From Annona cherimola (taxonomy: Eukaryota > Streptophyta > Magnoliopsida > Magnoliales > Annonaceae), in the NCBI GenBank assembly GCA_030490835.1, contig CM059975.1, forward strand, positions 15,257,579 through 15,321,578: a stretch of DNA of 64,000 nucleotides, read 5' to 3'. Each line of letters begins with the position of its first letter. Positions within the stretch are counted from its first letter, which is position 1. Shown piece after piece: positions 34,161 to 46,658 of the stretch. The notes below the pieces were generated by a model, which saw nothing but the letters and a program-made list of their open reading frames with translations, did no database searches and was not told the origin of the DNA. Position numbers and translations under genes: made by a program.

Positions 34161-34400
34161 TTAGAAATATATATTTATATGAAAATTATAAAATATGCTT
34201 AGGTTATTTACGTGTGCATTAGAATTTAATAATATTTTACAATGGAACAATATACCTACATAGAAGTGATGTTTTAGACGCTTAAATGTTGAAAATATAA
34301 GTTTGAAATTGATATATGAATAAAATAATTTAATTACATTTATTTTGCATATTTTTAAATATAGTCCATGCATTGATTTGGATAAAATTTAATTTCCCAG
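34161..34400. mobile_element. MITE-like repeat related to 37770-38091 and 45210-45587
   Basis: Shares the interior blocks TTACATTTATTTTGCAT, ATAGTCCATGCATTGATTTG and GATAAAATTTAATTT with the other copies. Its ends are not resolved. Confidence 0.35.
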
Positions 34401-34439
34401 TTAAACAAGGCCGATAATCATTGCTCGCATGAGCATTGA

Positions 34440-34755
34440 GCTTTAATGCTCACACTCACGCCAGACTTTTTTTAATCTTTTAATATTCATACGTGGGCTC
34501 AAGTGTGCCGTTTATATATCTATACGCATTTTCTCATTTTTCAATATTTTTTAAAATTAAAAAATAGAAATAGGCATTTTTCGTACTCCGCAAAAAATGA
34601 TTATTTTCATTTTTCAAATTCAAAAAATATTAAAAAATATAAATATAAATATAAACTGCATGCTTGGCCTATACATGAATATCAAAAAAATTAAAAATAT
34701 AAAAGTTGGCTCATGCAAGTGTGAGAACTGAAATACGTGAGCACTAAATCCGGGC
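34440..34755. mobile_element. Foldback MITE related to 62844-63084
   Basis: The left arm (AATGCTCACACTCACG and GGGCTCAAGTGTGCC) is inverted on the right (CATGCTTGGCC and ACGTGAGCACTAAATCC). Same organisation as the element in intron 1 of GT47 copy C. Confidence 0.5.
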
Positions 34756-36019
34756 TTGTAATTAAACAAATCATTCTAAATGTAATGAGTTTGTTAAATA
34801 AATAATTATAAATGTAATATGTGGAGCTGATTTCATATTATCTAGGATGAACTTGGCTGTAGTTCTCTACATAGAAGTAGAGTCCGTTGTAAATGAGATC
34901 CATTAATGATTTGACATCGCCTTATATTTTAACTTTCTACCAATAAGAACGAAAGGCATAAATCAAACTATAAAAGCATACCGATATGAATAAACAACCT
35001 CTCTTGGAGTATGGGATGGTTTGATTCTTAGGTCCTTAATTAATGATCCTCGCCTCGCCGAGGCATTACACTGGGCCTCAACATTACAAGGCGCGGGCAC
35101 ATACCTAATGTTTTAATGTTTTACCCTCACATGACCGAGGAAGCACTCTTGGATTGACTCGTTACTAAGTCCCAGGCCACCTCCCTTAGTCGCCTCTGCC
35201 ACTGTTACTTGCCAATAAGTAGATGCCATTACTTGCAAAAACTACCTGAAAATACCACTAGTATATATCTTGACAAAACTGCCCCCAATCCCTCGGTATC
35301 ATCTATTCCTATGATCAGATTTTTCTTGCATTTTTGCTGCTTAAACTAATTTTCACAAACCTGAATGTTTTAATATATATATTTTTTTATTACATTGAGT
35401 TAACATGGAGATCATTTTCCTGGCAACACTTAAAGTCGAGATCAACGCTCACATATATTTTATTGTTTATCATTTTAATTCCAATTTTAAATTTATAATT
35501 TTATTAGCCAAAGAACACTAGGGGATATATACATCCTTCTTTTTAGATTAAGATGTTAAAAATTCTCGTACAAACTGTCAGTTAGCATGCTATTATCCCC
35601 TTTTTTAATTTTAAAATATCTATTTTCAAATCTAAATTATTTATCATGTTTCTATATTTATTTTCAAAAGATGTTATTTTTTACTAATATAAGGTTCTAC
35701 AAAAATTATATATTGAAAACCTTTCCATATTATATATAACAGTAATACATTCGCGCTTAGGCTAAAATATTATAGTAGTAATTAGAAAGATGGGGCGGCT
35801 TTTTTGGTCATGCTAAACACTCTTTGAAAAGACTACTTAGAAAAAAAAAAATAATTATACGAGGAAATGTGTTACGAGTCTCTAGATCTTTGAAGAAAAA
35901 CAAAATATCATATATCTGTGCTGACTATTTAAAGGCTGCCTAGCTAGTATAGTTATCATTATTGTTATACGTGAGTGTTGGCACACAAGGAAATATATTT
36001 TACTTAATTTTTATTAGCA
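34756..36019. other. Intergenic DNA with no recognised feature
   Basis: AT-rich. A short GC-richer patch at about 35045-35215 stands out but has no supported ORF or element ends. Confidence 0.4.
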
Positions 36020-37023
36020 AGAACCGTAATAACCCGACTTAAATATATTGACTTGACGTGGCACCGTTGAATTTTTTACTGTTGAATTTTTTCCTGTCTG
36101 ATGTGTTAGTAAAAATAGCTGAGGTGGCCAAGTTGACTTATTAACTTTGACTTGTTGACTAAGGTAGGTAATTATAATTTCAAAGAAAATGAGCTCTAAA
36201 ATATTTTTATTTAAATTGATTTGTATTTTTTTTTTTGTAATTTAAATTAACAAATTGTTGAAAAGCAAAGATAGCTAGAAATTGTAGTAAGTCAATCGGA
36301 GGTGGTGGGTTCGAATTACATCTTAGTAGGATTATATAAATTTTCTTTTAGCAATTAATCTATGTGGGGCCCACAAAGAGATAAGATTTGATTTTAAAAT
36401 TTAAAATTTTATTGCTAAAGAGAATATTGAGAGGTTGCGATTAAGCGAGGATTTAGGAAAGTGAAGACGTGTAAATGGAGAGAGGTTTGGAAGAATTTTA
36501 TTTATTTGGGGTATGCGAGAAAAGAAGGGATGAACGGAAAAAACTAGGGAAATGAGGAACTTATTGCGGATTGGGAGTGGGAAGAAAAGAAATTATTTTT
36601 TATTCAGAAAATTCCTCCGTGAGTTCTACAAAAAGTTATGTGAAGAAATACTTAAATCTCTTTTAGAGCCACGTATAATATATTAATTAAGTTATTAAGG
36701 AGATAATTTATGAAAATTATTTTTTTAATAATTTTCAATGGAATGACTAGTGATAAGAAAATGATTTAGCAAAATGGTGATTGTGATGAAATAATATTGT
36801 GAGTTGGTAAATTGTGTCTATGAGGATGTCTATATAATTTGGAAAGCATGATAGGGCATATTAAATATTATATAAACTATAAATTTCAGATTTGCTAAGT
36901 GATTGATTTGATTTTTTTTGTTGTGTTAATTATATAAATTATACAGTGATTAAAGGAGTTATTTGAATGGTTTCACCGAATGAAAATATGATATATTATT
37001 GGATTGGTTGTCTAGTACGTAGA

Positions 37024-37100
37024 ACATTAAATTAAATTTGTACTTTGTTATGCATATAGTTCATTAAATTAAATTTGTACTTTGTTATGCATATATTTCA
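37024..37100. repeat. Short tandem duplication, unit about 45 bp
   Basis: CATTAAATTAAATTTGTACT followed by TTGTTATGCATATA occurs twice in a row. Confidence 0.75.
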
Positions 37101-37769
37101 CAACATGTGCGGGTATAATATATATTATTATTATATATTTTTTATTTGGTTTAAACATCACCAGAGACCAGGACCGGTGATTTGTATATATACAGTATTG
37201 TATATATATATTTTGATGGAGTTAAAATCCTCTAGCCCAACATGATTATACATAGTATATTATGTATCTTATTTTTTTATGGAAGTCTAAAACCTTCAAG
37301 CCGACATTTTATAACAATTTTATATACATAGACGGTTTATTAAAATATCCTGAAATGGGTATTTATAATATAATATATTGCATGCACATATTTTTTTTTA
37401 ATGGAAGCTCTACACCACCGGGGCCGGTCATCCATAGTTATATGAGATAAATTAAACAGACTTGAAAACTTCAGAGGATTTGGTGTTTTATTTAGAATCC
37501 CTGGACCGAGCCTTATGATATAATATGTTATATTATATTTTATATATTGAAAATTTAAAGAAACGATGATTTATTTCAAAAAAAATATTACATATCATAT
37601 TATTATGTTTTAACCCAAACCTTCAACACCGGTTGCGTCTAGTGTAATGTATTTATATATTTACAGAAGTTTAAAGAAATCACCTGGGCTATGACCGACA
37701 CTTATACATATAATATTATATATATTGATGGATTCTAAAATCTCTGGGCTGCCATTTATAATATATATA

Positions 37770-38091
37770 GGGAACCGATACTGTGCAGTCCACTGTAAAA
37801 TGGACCCCAAACATATTAGATTGTAATGAAACTTTATACACTCATTTATCAATATATAAATCATACTTTAGATGGTTTAGATGTTGAAAAAATCACTTTA
37901 AACTTGATATTTACATTAAACTATTTTATTACGTTGATTTTGCACCATTTTAAGATGGAGACTACACACATGTTGGATTTGGATGAAAATTGGTATGTTA
38001 ATAAAGTGAACAGTTCTAAATACAATGGGTGGAGTGGATTTATGGGAAATGATTAGGTGGGGCCTACAGTGCATGCACTGGATCATTTCCC
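37770..38091. mobile_element. MITE inserted in an AT microsatellite
   Basis: It begins GGGAACCGATACTGTGCA and ends TGCACTGGATCATTTCCC, imperfect inverted repeats of about 27 bp. Both sides are (AT)n, ATATATATA. 322 bp. Related copies are at 45210-45587, in copy C intron near 62570-62830 and at 34161-34400. Confidence 0.65.
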
Positions 38092-38267
38092 ATATATATA
38101 TATATATATATATATGAATGGAAGTTTAAAAGATCAAGATTCGGATATTTATAATAAAATGGATTCTGCACATTTATTTATTCGAATTGATTGAGGGTCC
38201 TGCATAATATCATTTACTCAGCTAATGCTATTTTTATCTCAAATTTAAATAAAAATTTGATTTTAAA

Positions 38268-38348
38268 TGGAGTAAGGGTAGTTGACACTAAACTATTTCG
38301 TAATAGAATTCCAATAAATGGAGTAAGGGTAGTTGACACTAAACTATA
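38268..38348. repeat. Short tandem duplication, unit about 52 bp
   Basis: GGAGTAAGGGTAGTTGACAC followed by TAAACTAT is repeated after about 52 bases. Confidence 0.75.
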
Positions 38349-41109
38349 CTTTGCATTATATATATATGTTTATTTTATACGTAAGATTTCAACACAGCTT
38401 CATGAGGATATATTATATATATATAAATGGAATTTTGATTTTTTTGAATATGAGTGAATGCATTTGCTGTATAATTTTACAAATAGAATTATGCATGAGT
38501 ACAGATTCTAACTAAAGGTGGATGTTGCAAAATATTTATGTGCTTACAATTATAGATTGTATAGAAGGACATTTTTTTAGCAAATATTATAGGGTACGAA
38601 GGAGGATAAATTAAATCATGATTTATCAATAGAGGATGGATTCAAGATTATTTTATTCTCTAATAAGATTATCAAATAAAACGAGTGAGATTTGATATAG
38701 TAATTGCAAATTAAAATAAAGAGAATATTGAGAATTATTGGGAAATAAATGGAAATAGCAAGTTATGCTAAGGAAGTTATGTTATGTAGAATATTTGTGG
38801 TTATTCATTTTGATATTTGATTACTTGCTAGTTATGATGGAAGTTCTTCTTGAATTTATTTAATTAAATTCAATGAGTTTGTTCACCTAATTAAATATGG
38901 ATAGAAAATTATTTTAGTTGGTAAAATATTTAATTGGGTTGAGATGATTGTTATGATGTTAAGTGAGAATGGTGTGTGTAATGCATCATGACTATTACCA
39001 AGTGGAACGGAATTGCATATGTGGGACTCCGGGGATATATGTATTGGTTTTTATTTATTTTCTTACTAGGTCTTATGCATGCTAGAAAGCTACTTTGGAA
39101 TGTCACTTTGTAGATAGTGTGTTATTACTTTGATGGGTTGCGGTTGTTCTTTTGTGGACTGTGTATTATTCCCTAAAAGGCTGTGAGTTTGCTCTAATGT
39201 GAGCAGTGTGCGTAACCTTACACATTGGGTTAATGGTTGATGCATTTTCTATGGTGCTTTCATGATGTTATACACCATTATATATGTGGTTTATTTCTTG
39301 TTTACTGAGTTATTTAACTCATTCATGAGTAATTTAAATTTCAGGAGAGATTGGGTCATCTGGCCAATAGTATGGTTAATGGGCTGAGATGGTGCAGCAG
39401 AGACATTTGATTTTATTTATTTATATTTTTTTGTTGGCTTGTAATAAATTAATGAGAATTATTCCTATTAACTCAATGAATATTTGTGATTAATTTTGGA
39501 TGTTATTGAATGAAGTATTAATTATTAAATTCATTGAAGCATAACCTATCCGGGTTTGTCGCCCAATTAGGCTGGTCAACAACCCTAAGATTGGGTCGTG
39601 ACAAGAACAATGCATATATATGGAAAAATTTTCTTGCTCGGGATGAAAGAAAAACCTTTCTTGTTTAGGTGATGCTTTCATAAGTAAGAAAAATTTTGTT
39701 GCTTGTAATAATGTTGTGGCTACCAAATCCAAACTTACTTAAATACAAAATCCATAAATTTTCGGTACTGGAATTTCTTCTTAATGGTTGACAGATGGAA
39801 TATGCCTTAAATTGGCAACCAAAATTTAACCTTTGCGAACAAACAAAATCAAAATTTTTGTGGTGTGGGAATGGGCTTATTAGCTGCTCTTAATGGTTTA
39901 TTAGGATTATAATCATTGGATATTAAATGATTTAGACTTTGTATGATTTTTAAAGTTAGTTTTTTAGAACATTAACTAAAATTTTAGCAATGTTAATAAT
40001 AATGAGCATGTGAAATTAATTGGCTCCTCGTTAAGACTTTAGACAATTGGCAACCCTACCAAACCAGCCATCATACCTCCTATGAAGGATTACCCACTTG
40101 TGAAAAGATCCGCCGTAGTGAGTGGGGTAAACATTTCGATGTTTAGGAATCATCACGGTGTAACAGGGCTGTTTATGTCATATCACAGTTGATTTCAAAA
40201 GAGAAAAAAGCCACGCAGTAAATAATGAGGTAGGGTTTTCTGTGGCAAATACAATCTCTACTTTCTTATCTAGGAAAGGTTACAAAGGCCAATGAGGTGG
40301 GGATAGGGATATTCCACTCCAGTATAATTAAAACTAAGCGCTTGGTAAGCCCCATCATGGATAAAATTATAAAACCATCAAGATAATTGTTTAATTATTC
40401 AGCTCCATTTATTAACCACAGTAATATGGACAGGTTAATCATCTCTGTTGTTTTGACTTATGTCTTGTCTTTGTCTATATCAATCCATGGTTGAGTTTTT
40501 TTTTTTTTTTTTTAAACGAAATCCATTGCTGAGTTATCACTATGTGAAATTTTTATGTTGCAACCATTTTTTATTGTAAAAAATAAATTTTGTTAATAGG
40601 AATTTTGTTATTTACTTGATTATAAATACTTCGTAGCTTGTATACCTTCAGTATAAATACTATTTAATTCAAATAATAAAATTCGTTCTTTATAGTTATC
40701 ATACGCAACAACATGTTTATTGCATATATTGAAGGTAACTTTTTGCTGCTAATAATACTACAAATAATTGGTTTCCAAAATTGAATTTTTTAAAAAGTAT
40801 TCTTGCTGCGATGCTCATTTTTACAAACCCTGAATGCTTTCACATGTTTTTACTTTAAATTGCATTGGTTTTACTGTTATCCTTCTTCGTATTTGTATTT
40901 ATAAATTTTATTTCCAATATTTTATTATTTATCATTTTAATTACTACTGGTATTTATGAATTTTATTTTTAATATTTTATCATTTATCATTGTAATTACC
41001 ATCGTTATTTATGAATTTTATTTTTAATATTTTATTATTTATCATTTTAATTTTATAATTTTATGAGAACATGAGGGGATATATACATCCATTTTTTTAA
41101 AGTTTAAGA

Positions 41110-41563
41110 GGGTCAATTTCAAATACCTACAACATTTGCTAATAATTATAAATATACTAATCAAGTCTAAAATTTTTCATATATACTCGTTAAGTATATC
41201 GTTAATTTCGAATATGCCTAAAACCAAACTGTTTGTACGATTGATGTTAATGTTAATTTAAAATGATAAAAATAGCCGTGTAAAATTAAATTTCTAACCA
41301 AAATTTTCCATAAACCTATGAGCAAAAACTCCTTTCAATGAAATTTCTAAAACTCTCATTTTTATCAAATAACAATGAAAGTTACAAAATAAAATTAATA
41401 AAATATATCATTTTCATCAAAGGCAATATGGTCATTTATAAAATGCAAAAACCTAACTTAATGATGGGATGTTTAATTTTAGGTATATTTGAAATTGATA
41501 ATATACTTAGCGGGTATATATAAAAGATTTTAAACTTAATGAGTATATTTAAAATTTACCAGA
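41110..41563. mobile_element. Foldback MITE in the copy A promoter
   Basis: 454 bp with inverted ends (GGTCAATTTCAAATACC and TATTTAAAATTTACCA). It is flanked by TTAAGA at 41104-41109 and 41564-41569. The homologous site upstream of copy B near 51100 (AATTTAAGACGT) is empty. Same type as 13491-13905. Confidence 0.75.
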
Positions 41564-42029
41564 TTAAGACTGAAGAAATTATTGGACAAAATGACATGAG
41601 GGTTGCATGTGCAATGGTAATACCTTATCCCCATTCACCCTCTACCACTATTTCATCGGACCACACACCAGACACAGCCACACGCCCTCAGTCCCACACT
41701 ACGTACGTAGATATTCCAATTTCCAAACCCGTCTAGCTGGCTGGAGTCTCGCTTTTTTCCAAAATTCTCGTACTATGCGGGACTCATTTGAAAGGTATGC
41801 CTCATCTTCTATAATTGCTGGACCTCAGAACTTTTGGTACATGCCACACCTAGCCTTCGAATATTTGCACGGAAAAATTCCTCTCAGAGATAATCACGCC
41901 CCATAGAAATTAATTTCTACGGGTGGGTGAGGAAAAAATTTAAGGTTAAATGGACGGTTAAGATGGTGATTTTTGAAAAATACATGGAGAAAACGTGGGT
42001 GAGTTCTAGGAACAGCCCCGTGCTACTTT

Positions 42030-42215
42030 ACCAACCATATAATTTCCACTCACGTTTTGAAATTTGCATGCATGCATGGGGTTTTCAGGAAGTCGACGAC
42101 ACATGGTGCGGGCGACGTCGACGCACGGTCATGGCTTTGTTCGGCGGGGCCTTTACTGCGACTCCGCAATCCTCAAACCAATGAAAGCAGTCGCGCGTGA
42201 AAGAACATAAGAATA
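42030..42215 (+). promoter_or_regulatory. Conserved promoter block, copy A
   Basis: A core of GCATGCATG, then GAAGTCGACGACACATGG, CCTTTACTGC, CCTCAAACCAATG and CGCGTG. It recurs in the same order at 51550-51745 (B), 46550-46658 (orphan) and 60690-60830 (C). Conservation of order in four diverged copies suggests a regulatory role; this is an inference. Confidence 0.5.
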
Positions 42216-42555
42216 AAAAATCGTCGCGAAATTTTCATAAAATATCATTTCAAAAAGAAATCTTGCTCATTGACAATTTCACAAAGAATATATAGTATTA
42301 ATTTGTTCAAAACTTCTGATTCATATCTCAATGCGAAACAATAACTCGGTCATATTGCGGTTAGATTTTAGTAGTACTAAAATTTTGATGGGAATTTGGA
42401 AAAAATAAATAAGTGGGTCAGATTTTATCATTTTTAGTGTGATTGGATTTCCGAATCTTCGCTCGATTTCTCTATGGAGAGAGAGAGGGAGCACTTCTCA
42501 AGTGCCAAGCATATACATGCAATTTTCTTTTTCACGGCCAATGAGCCACCCTCGT

Positions 42556-42590
<35 letters not shown>

Positions 42591-42768
42591 CTGCATACAA
42601 AACAACAGTACTAGAAACTAAGGGGATACTAATAGCAGAAGTAATAAATGCACACCTCTCTCTCCTGTATTCTGGAATGAAGGAGAGGAGGACGAACGTT
42701 TCCTTGCCGAATTTTCATCAACACCCAACAAAAAGTTTTCAAATTTAGAGAAGAAAACGAAAGAAAAA

Positions 42769-43074
42769 ATGAGAGATCCAAACTATCGTGCTTGTGTTGT
42801 GGAGATAGTTGTAGCTATTCCTCTTCTTGGGTATGTTTGATCCTGCACCCCCTGCTCTATTCTCTCTTCTCCTCCCACCGCTGCTTTTCCTGCTATTCCT
42901 TGTCTTTACGTGGTGTCCACAATGCATGTTACTCATGATCAGGAGGATTATTTAAGCAGAAGCTTGGAAGGAGTTGCAGCTCAAGCATCAATGTCCTTGT
43001 ATCCTAACACTTCTTCTCCTTCACCCTCCTATTCCAATCATCTGCAGGCTGATGATGAAAACCTTTTATTTCCG
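42769..43074 (+). pseudogene. GT47 copy A: broken, orphan exon 1
   Basis: Begins MRDPNYRACVVEIVVAIPLL like copies B and C, then hits an in-frame TGA at about 42829. There, two bases present in B (VYVLDPP) are missing. The original frame is regained further on (SRSLEGVAAQ; ADDENLLFP), and the donor site GTAAGA at 43075 is kept. Its first-intron sequence follows to about 46530, but exons 2-4 are absent. It also keeps a segment, related to LYMGSAKHI of copy C, that copy B has lost. Not able to make a glycosyltransferase. Confidence 0.85.
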
Positions 43075-43964
43075 GTAAGATTTTTGGATGACGACAACGA
43101 TCGTTTGTTGCTATAATAACAACTATGGTTCAATCTGGACATGCATGCATTGGGATGTCCACCTCTGGATGAGCGCAATGGGTGTAAGCCGGACAACATT
43201 GGTCTTTTTCCATAAAACGTGTAACGCGTATGTAACCACACTAAATTTTTGTTTTGCTATTATCATAATTTCCTTCGGAAAAAATTCTAACATGTGTTGG
43301 TCAGTGTTGTGTGATTTTAATTGATGGACACAAATTGGAGGCTAATCAGCTAGAGATGGTTATCCAAGATATTGTGTGAATCAGTGAAGGGGAATATGTT
43401 GACATTTTTGACCTCTTGTTTAAACTTAGGTGATCAATGGTTGTCATATGCCCCACTATGACATTCTTAACAAGAAATCTTAATTAGTTTTGGAGCAACA
43501 AGAAATCTCATATTTTTTTCCAACTCAGAATTATACTCCAATTGCTGATCCGCCTAAAGTAATCATTTAATCAAATTAAAAATCTCCTCAGATTGTAAAA
43601 AATGAGCTGTTCTAATAGATGCATGCTGTGAATTCCTGCGCACGGAGGTTCTAATTTGTTGTCCAATTTTTTCGTTTGGATACTAAAATAATTCTTAATA
43701 AATGCAATCATCTTTTTTGGCTATAAATAAAATTGGATATTCTTCAATTTGGCTGGAAACAATGACTACTTAAAATGGTGACATGTGGTGAAATAGTTGT
43801 AACCAATACTGATTACTTACATTTAATTGGCTGCAAATAGTTATAGATAGTTATTGTAACCAATATTGAAATTTGGCTAAATATAATTAAATGCAATTAT
43901 GCAAGCAATAATTAAATTTGGCTACCTATAAGAACTTTTGTTTAAATAGGAGGGGAATGCAGTA

Positions 43965-44420
43965 TATGAACAAACTAGCTGTAATCGAGTGTTTTGCATT
44001 TGTAGAAATTCTGTATTCACTCGCTTGCATTCATATTCTGTTATTCTACTTCGTATATATGTATTATTTGTTGAGAGATCAAGAGATTGCTGTGGAAATT
44101 GACTGTTCAAAGATTCTTGAACATTTCCCCCCTCTTTTTAATTATTCTAGTTTGTTGTCCCTTCTTTGTAATATTTGTTTGTTCATAAATCATGTGATTT
44201 GTTGAAATCAAAAAAAAAAATCATGTGATTTGCATTCATAGAACTTCTATCTATCACTTACTTGCATTTATATTTTGATAATCTACTTTGTATATATGTA
44301 TACATTATTTGTTGAGAGATCCAGAGATTGCAGTAGAAACCGAATGTTCAGAGATTCCCGACCATTTCCCCCCTCTTCTTAATTATTCTAGTTTCCTAAT
44401 CCCTGCTTTGTAATTTTGTC
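43965..44420. repeat. About 230-bp tandem duplication
   Basis: The block with TTTGTTGAGAGATCAAGAG, ATTTCCCCCCTCTT and TTAATTATTCTAGTTT occurs twice (about 43965-44195 and 44215-44420). Copy B has it once, at about 54330-54540. Confidence 0.75.
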
Positions 44421-45099
44421 CTAGCATAGCTTTTCCATTGATCCCAATTTTGATGCTAAGAAATTCCATTCGGGTTGAGAAATTCATGTGCCCTCATCCT
44501 ATTAAAGACCATATTAATTTTGGTATATACATATAAAGTAGCTAATGTTGCAATTTTGGACACACACATATATTAATTATATATATGCTATCATAAATAG
44601 CGGCCCAATTTTTAAGTGATCTTATAAAGTTTTATGAGTCTAAATCATCTAATAAAGCATGGGTCTCCTATGCGTAGAAAAATCTACAGCCTAATTTCTA
44701 ATTTCTATTTTTATGATGGGCTAAATTAGAAATACAAAATTATACTCCCTAAATAAACGGTTATGGTCTCTAGGTTAAGTACCTATCAGAGTTTCTTTTC
44801 TAACATTCCATCATTAGAAAAGAAGAACCACCTTTTCCAGAAAACCCTAGGGCATTAACTTGGAAGACTGAGAAACTACAGGATTCAAGAACAACTGCTT
44901 CCATGGATTCAGGTACGCTTCCGCTTATGATTTTATTTTTCTTAGTGATATGACATGGAGGATCCTGTGATGATTATAGATTTAATCAATGAAGTTTTCT
45001 CAACAGCTAAGTCCACATGCTATTTGATCAATGCAACTTTACCTCCTTTTCTGAAGATGTTCTTCCCTTTGATTCCAACGCACTCCACCAAGATACAAC

Positions 45100-45209
45100 T
45101 ATCTACATATACATACATATGTGTATACAAATATATACATAGATATATATATATACCTACATATATGTATATGTATATGTATATATATATTAATATATAT
45201 ATATATATA
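45100..45209. repeat. AT/TA-rich microsatellite
   Basis: Runs of ATATAC, ATGTAT and (TA)n. Reading frames across it are low-complexity and not genes. Confidence 0.8.
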
Positions 45210-45587
45210 GAATCTTTCTTGTATAGTGAAACTACACACATAATTAACGGTGTATTTGGCCCAAAATGGGTCTCACATGTACTTAAATGTATTGATACTT
45301 TATACAGTCATTTATCCATATATAAATTCTATAGCAAATAGTTTACATATTGAAAAACAACTTTAAAGTTGTTATTTACATTGAACTATTTTATTATGTT
45401 AAATTTGTACCTTTTTCGATGCGGTCCATACACATATCCAATTGAGATGAAAATTGATATGGTAATAGAATACATAATTTTAAATATAATAGGTGAAGTA
45501 GATTATAATTTTATGATCATATGAGATCCATTTTGAAGTAGATGTACCGTAATTATAATACAGTGAAGCTACACTTGAATATTTCTC
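45210..45587. mobile_element. MITE inserted in an AT microsatellite (copy A intron)
   Basis: 378 bp between (AT)n tracts, with imperfect inverted ends (GAATCTTTCTTGTATAGTG; CTACACTTGAATATTTCTC) and an interior like 37770-38091. Copy B has no counterpart at about 54730. Confidence 0.6.
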
Positions 45588-46658
45588 ATATATATATATA
45601 TATCCCCAGCTAGCCATGCATTTAATTTGCTGGTTAGCTTGCTAAAGATTCCCTAGGGTGCATATGAGACAATTTCAAAAATAAGTGCACAGTCAGCACC
45701 ATGAAATTCTAAACCAGAGGATCCACACCTTTTGTTAAATCATTTTGATTTGTATTCTAGCAAAGGTAGGAAATTAAGGAAGCAAGTAATTTACCATAGT
45801 AAGCAGATGTGTGAGTCATAGATAGTAATCATCTCCTATGAAATTTGTTAAGTGGCTTTCATTGGGTATGTATTTACCAATTTATCGTTACTTAGTTTAT
45901 GATAGGAAAAGACCACTCTAGTGCAGATAGATTTGCATAATCTGAAATGCTCAATCGTCCAAATGTGCCCAAAATATCCAATAGGAATTTACTATTGATA
46001 GGGAATCTTTTAGTGTTGTTGTTGAAAATCTAGTTGAATAGGACCCTAGTCAGCCTGATTTTTCAGCTTTAATATTGTAGTTTTATAATTTTTTTATAGG
46101 GATACATAAAATGCCAAATTAAGGATTTATAGCTTTTTTGCTGTATTATTATAGTAGCAGAAGTGGTATTGTAGGAAATGGTAATTTATGAGTTGATTCT
46201 ATGTAGGTATTATTATTATTTTAATTTCAACAGTACCAATTGTAATCAATTCAAATCCAGCTAATTTCTTGACTAGGTTAATTTTCGATTTGATTCGAAT
46301 AATATAGGATTACCATCTCCAGTTCAATTGTCCACGGAATAATTTTTATGTATACAAACATTTAGAGAAAAGCGCTAATGCTTGAAAGGAAAAAAGAAAA
46401 ACACCTAAACATCTTAACTGCAATTTCGTTTGTTATAAAACAGTATTAAAATAGTAGGGATCTCTGACTCTAAAAATGTATGCCCAGAAGATGATTGCAT
46501 AATGAGAGTATTTGCGGTGTTCTAATAATAGGGATCTCCCCTGCCGTTTGATTTCTACTCCATGTTTTGCATGCATCCCGCTTCATTTCCCGGGAGTCGA
46601 CCACGAATGGCTCGTATCCGGGGCCGTGGCTGTGTGTCAGCCAGCCTCAAACGAAAGG

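Larger units (their letters stand above)
36025..39603 (+). mobile_element. Candidate solo LTR (about 3.58 kb)
   Basis: Flanked by AGAAC at 36020-36024 and 39604-39608. The right end GGGTCGTGACA is a common end of large Ty3/gypsy (Del/Tekay-like) LTRs. The left end CGTAATAACCCGACTT would need a TG to CG change. No gag or pol reading exists inside, so a solo LTR is the best reading. A MITE (37770-38091) and two short tandem duplications are nested in it. Confidence 0.55.
39880..42768 (+). promoter_or_regulatory. Upstream region of GT47 copy A (duplicated block, left unit)
   Basis: Aligns over most of its length with 50090-52318 upstream of GT47 copy B, for example TTAGGATTATAATCATT at 39900 and 50110. 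Carries a MITE at 41110-41563 that copy B lacks. The part nearest the gene contains the conserved block at 42030-42215 and a (CT)n tract at about 42561-42588 in the likely 5' leader. Confidence 0.6.
43075..46530 (+). other. Remnant first intron of GT47 copy A
   Basis: Aligns with intron 1 of copy B (for example GGTTATCCAAGATATTGTGT at 43358 and 53257; GCATAATGAGAG at 46497 and 55890). It contains a 230-bp tandem duplication and a MITE that B lacks. Similarity to B ends near 46530. Confidence 0.65.

Noticed and set aside
43918..44205. 95-codon open frame in the remnant intron of copy A
   Set aside because: The region aligns with intron 1 of copy B; no domain and no conservation of the frame there.
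45020..45341. Overlapping open frames across 45.0-45.3 kb on both strands
   Set aside because: They run through an AT microsatellite and give Tyr/Ile repeats only.
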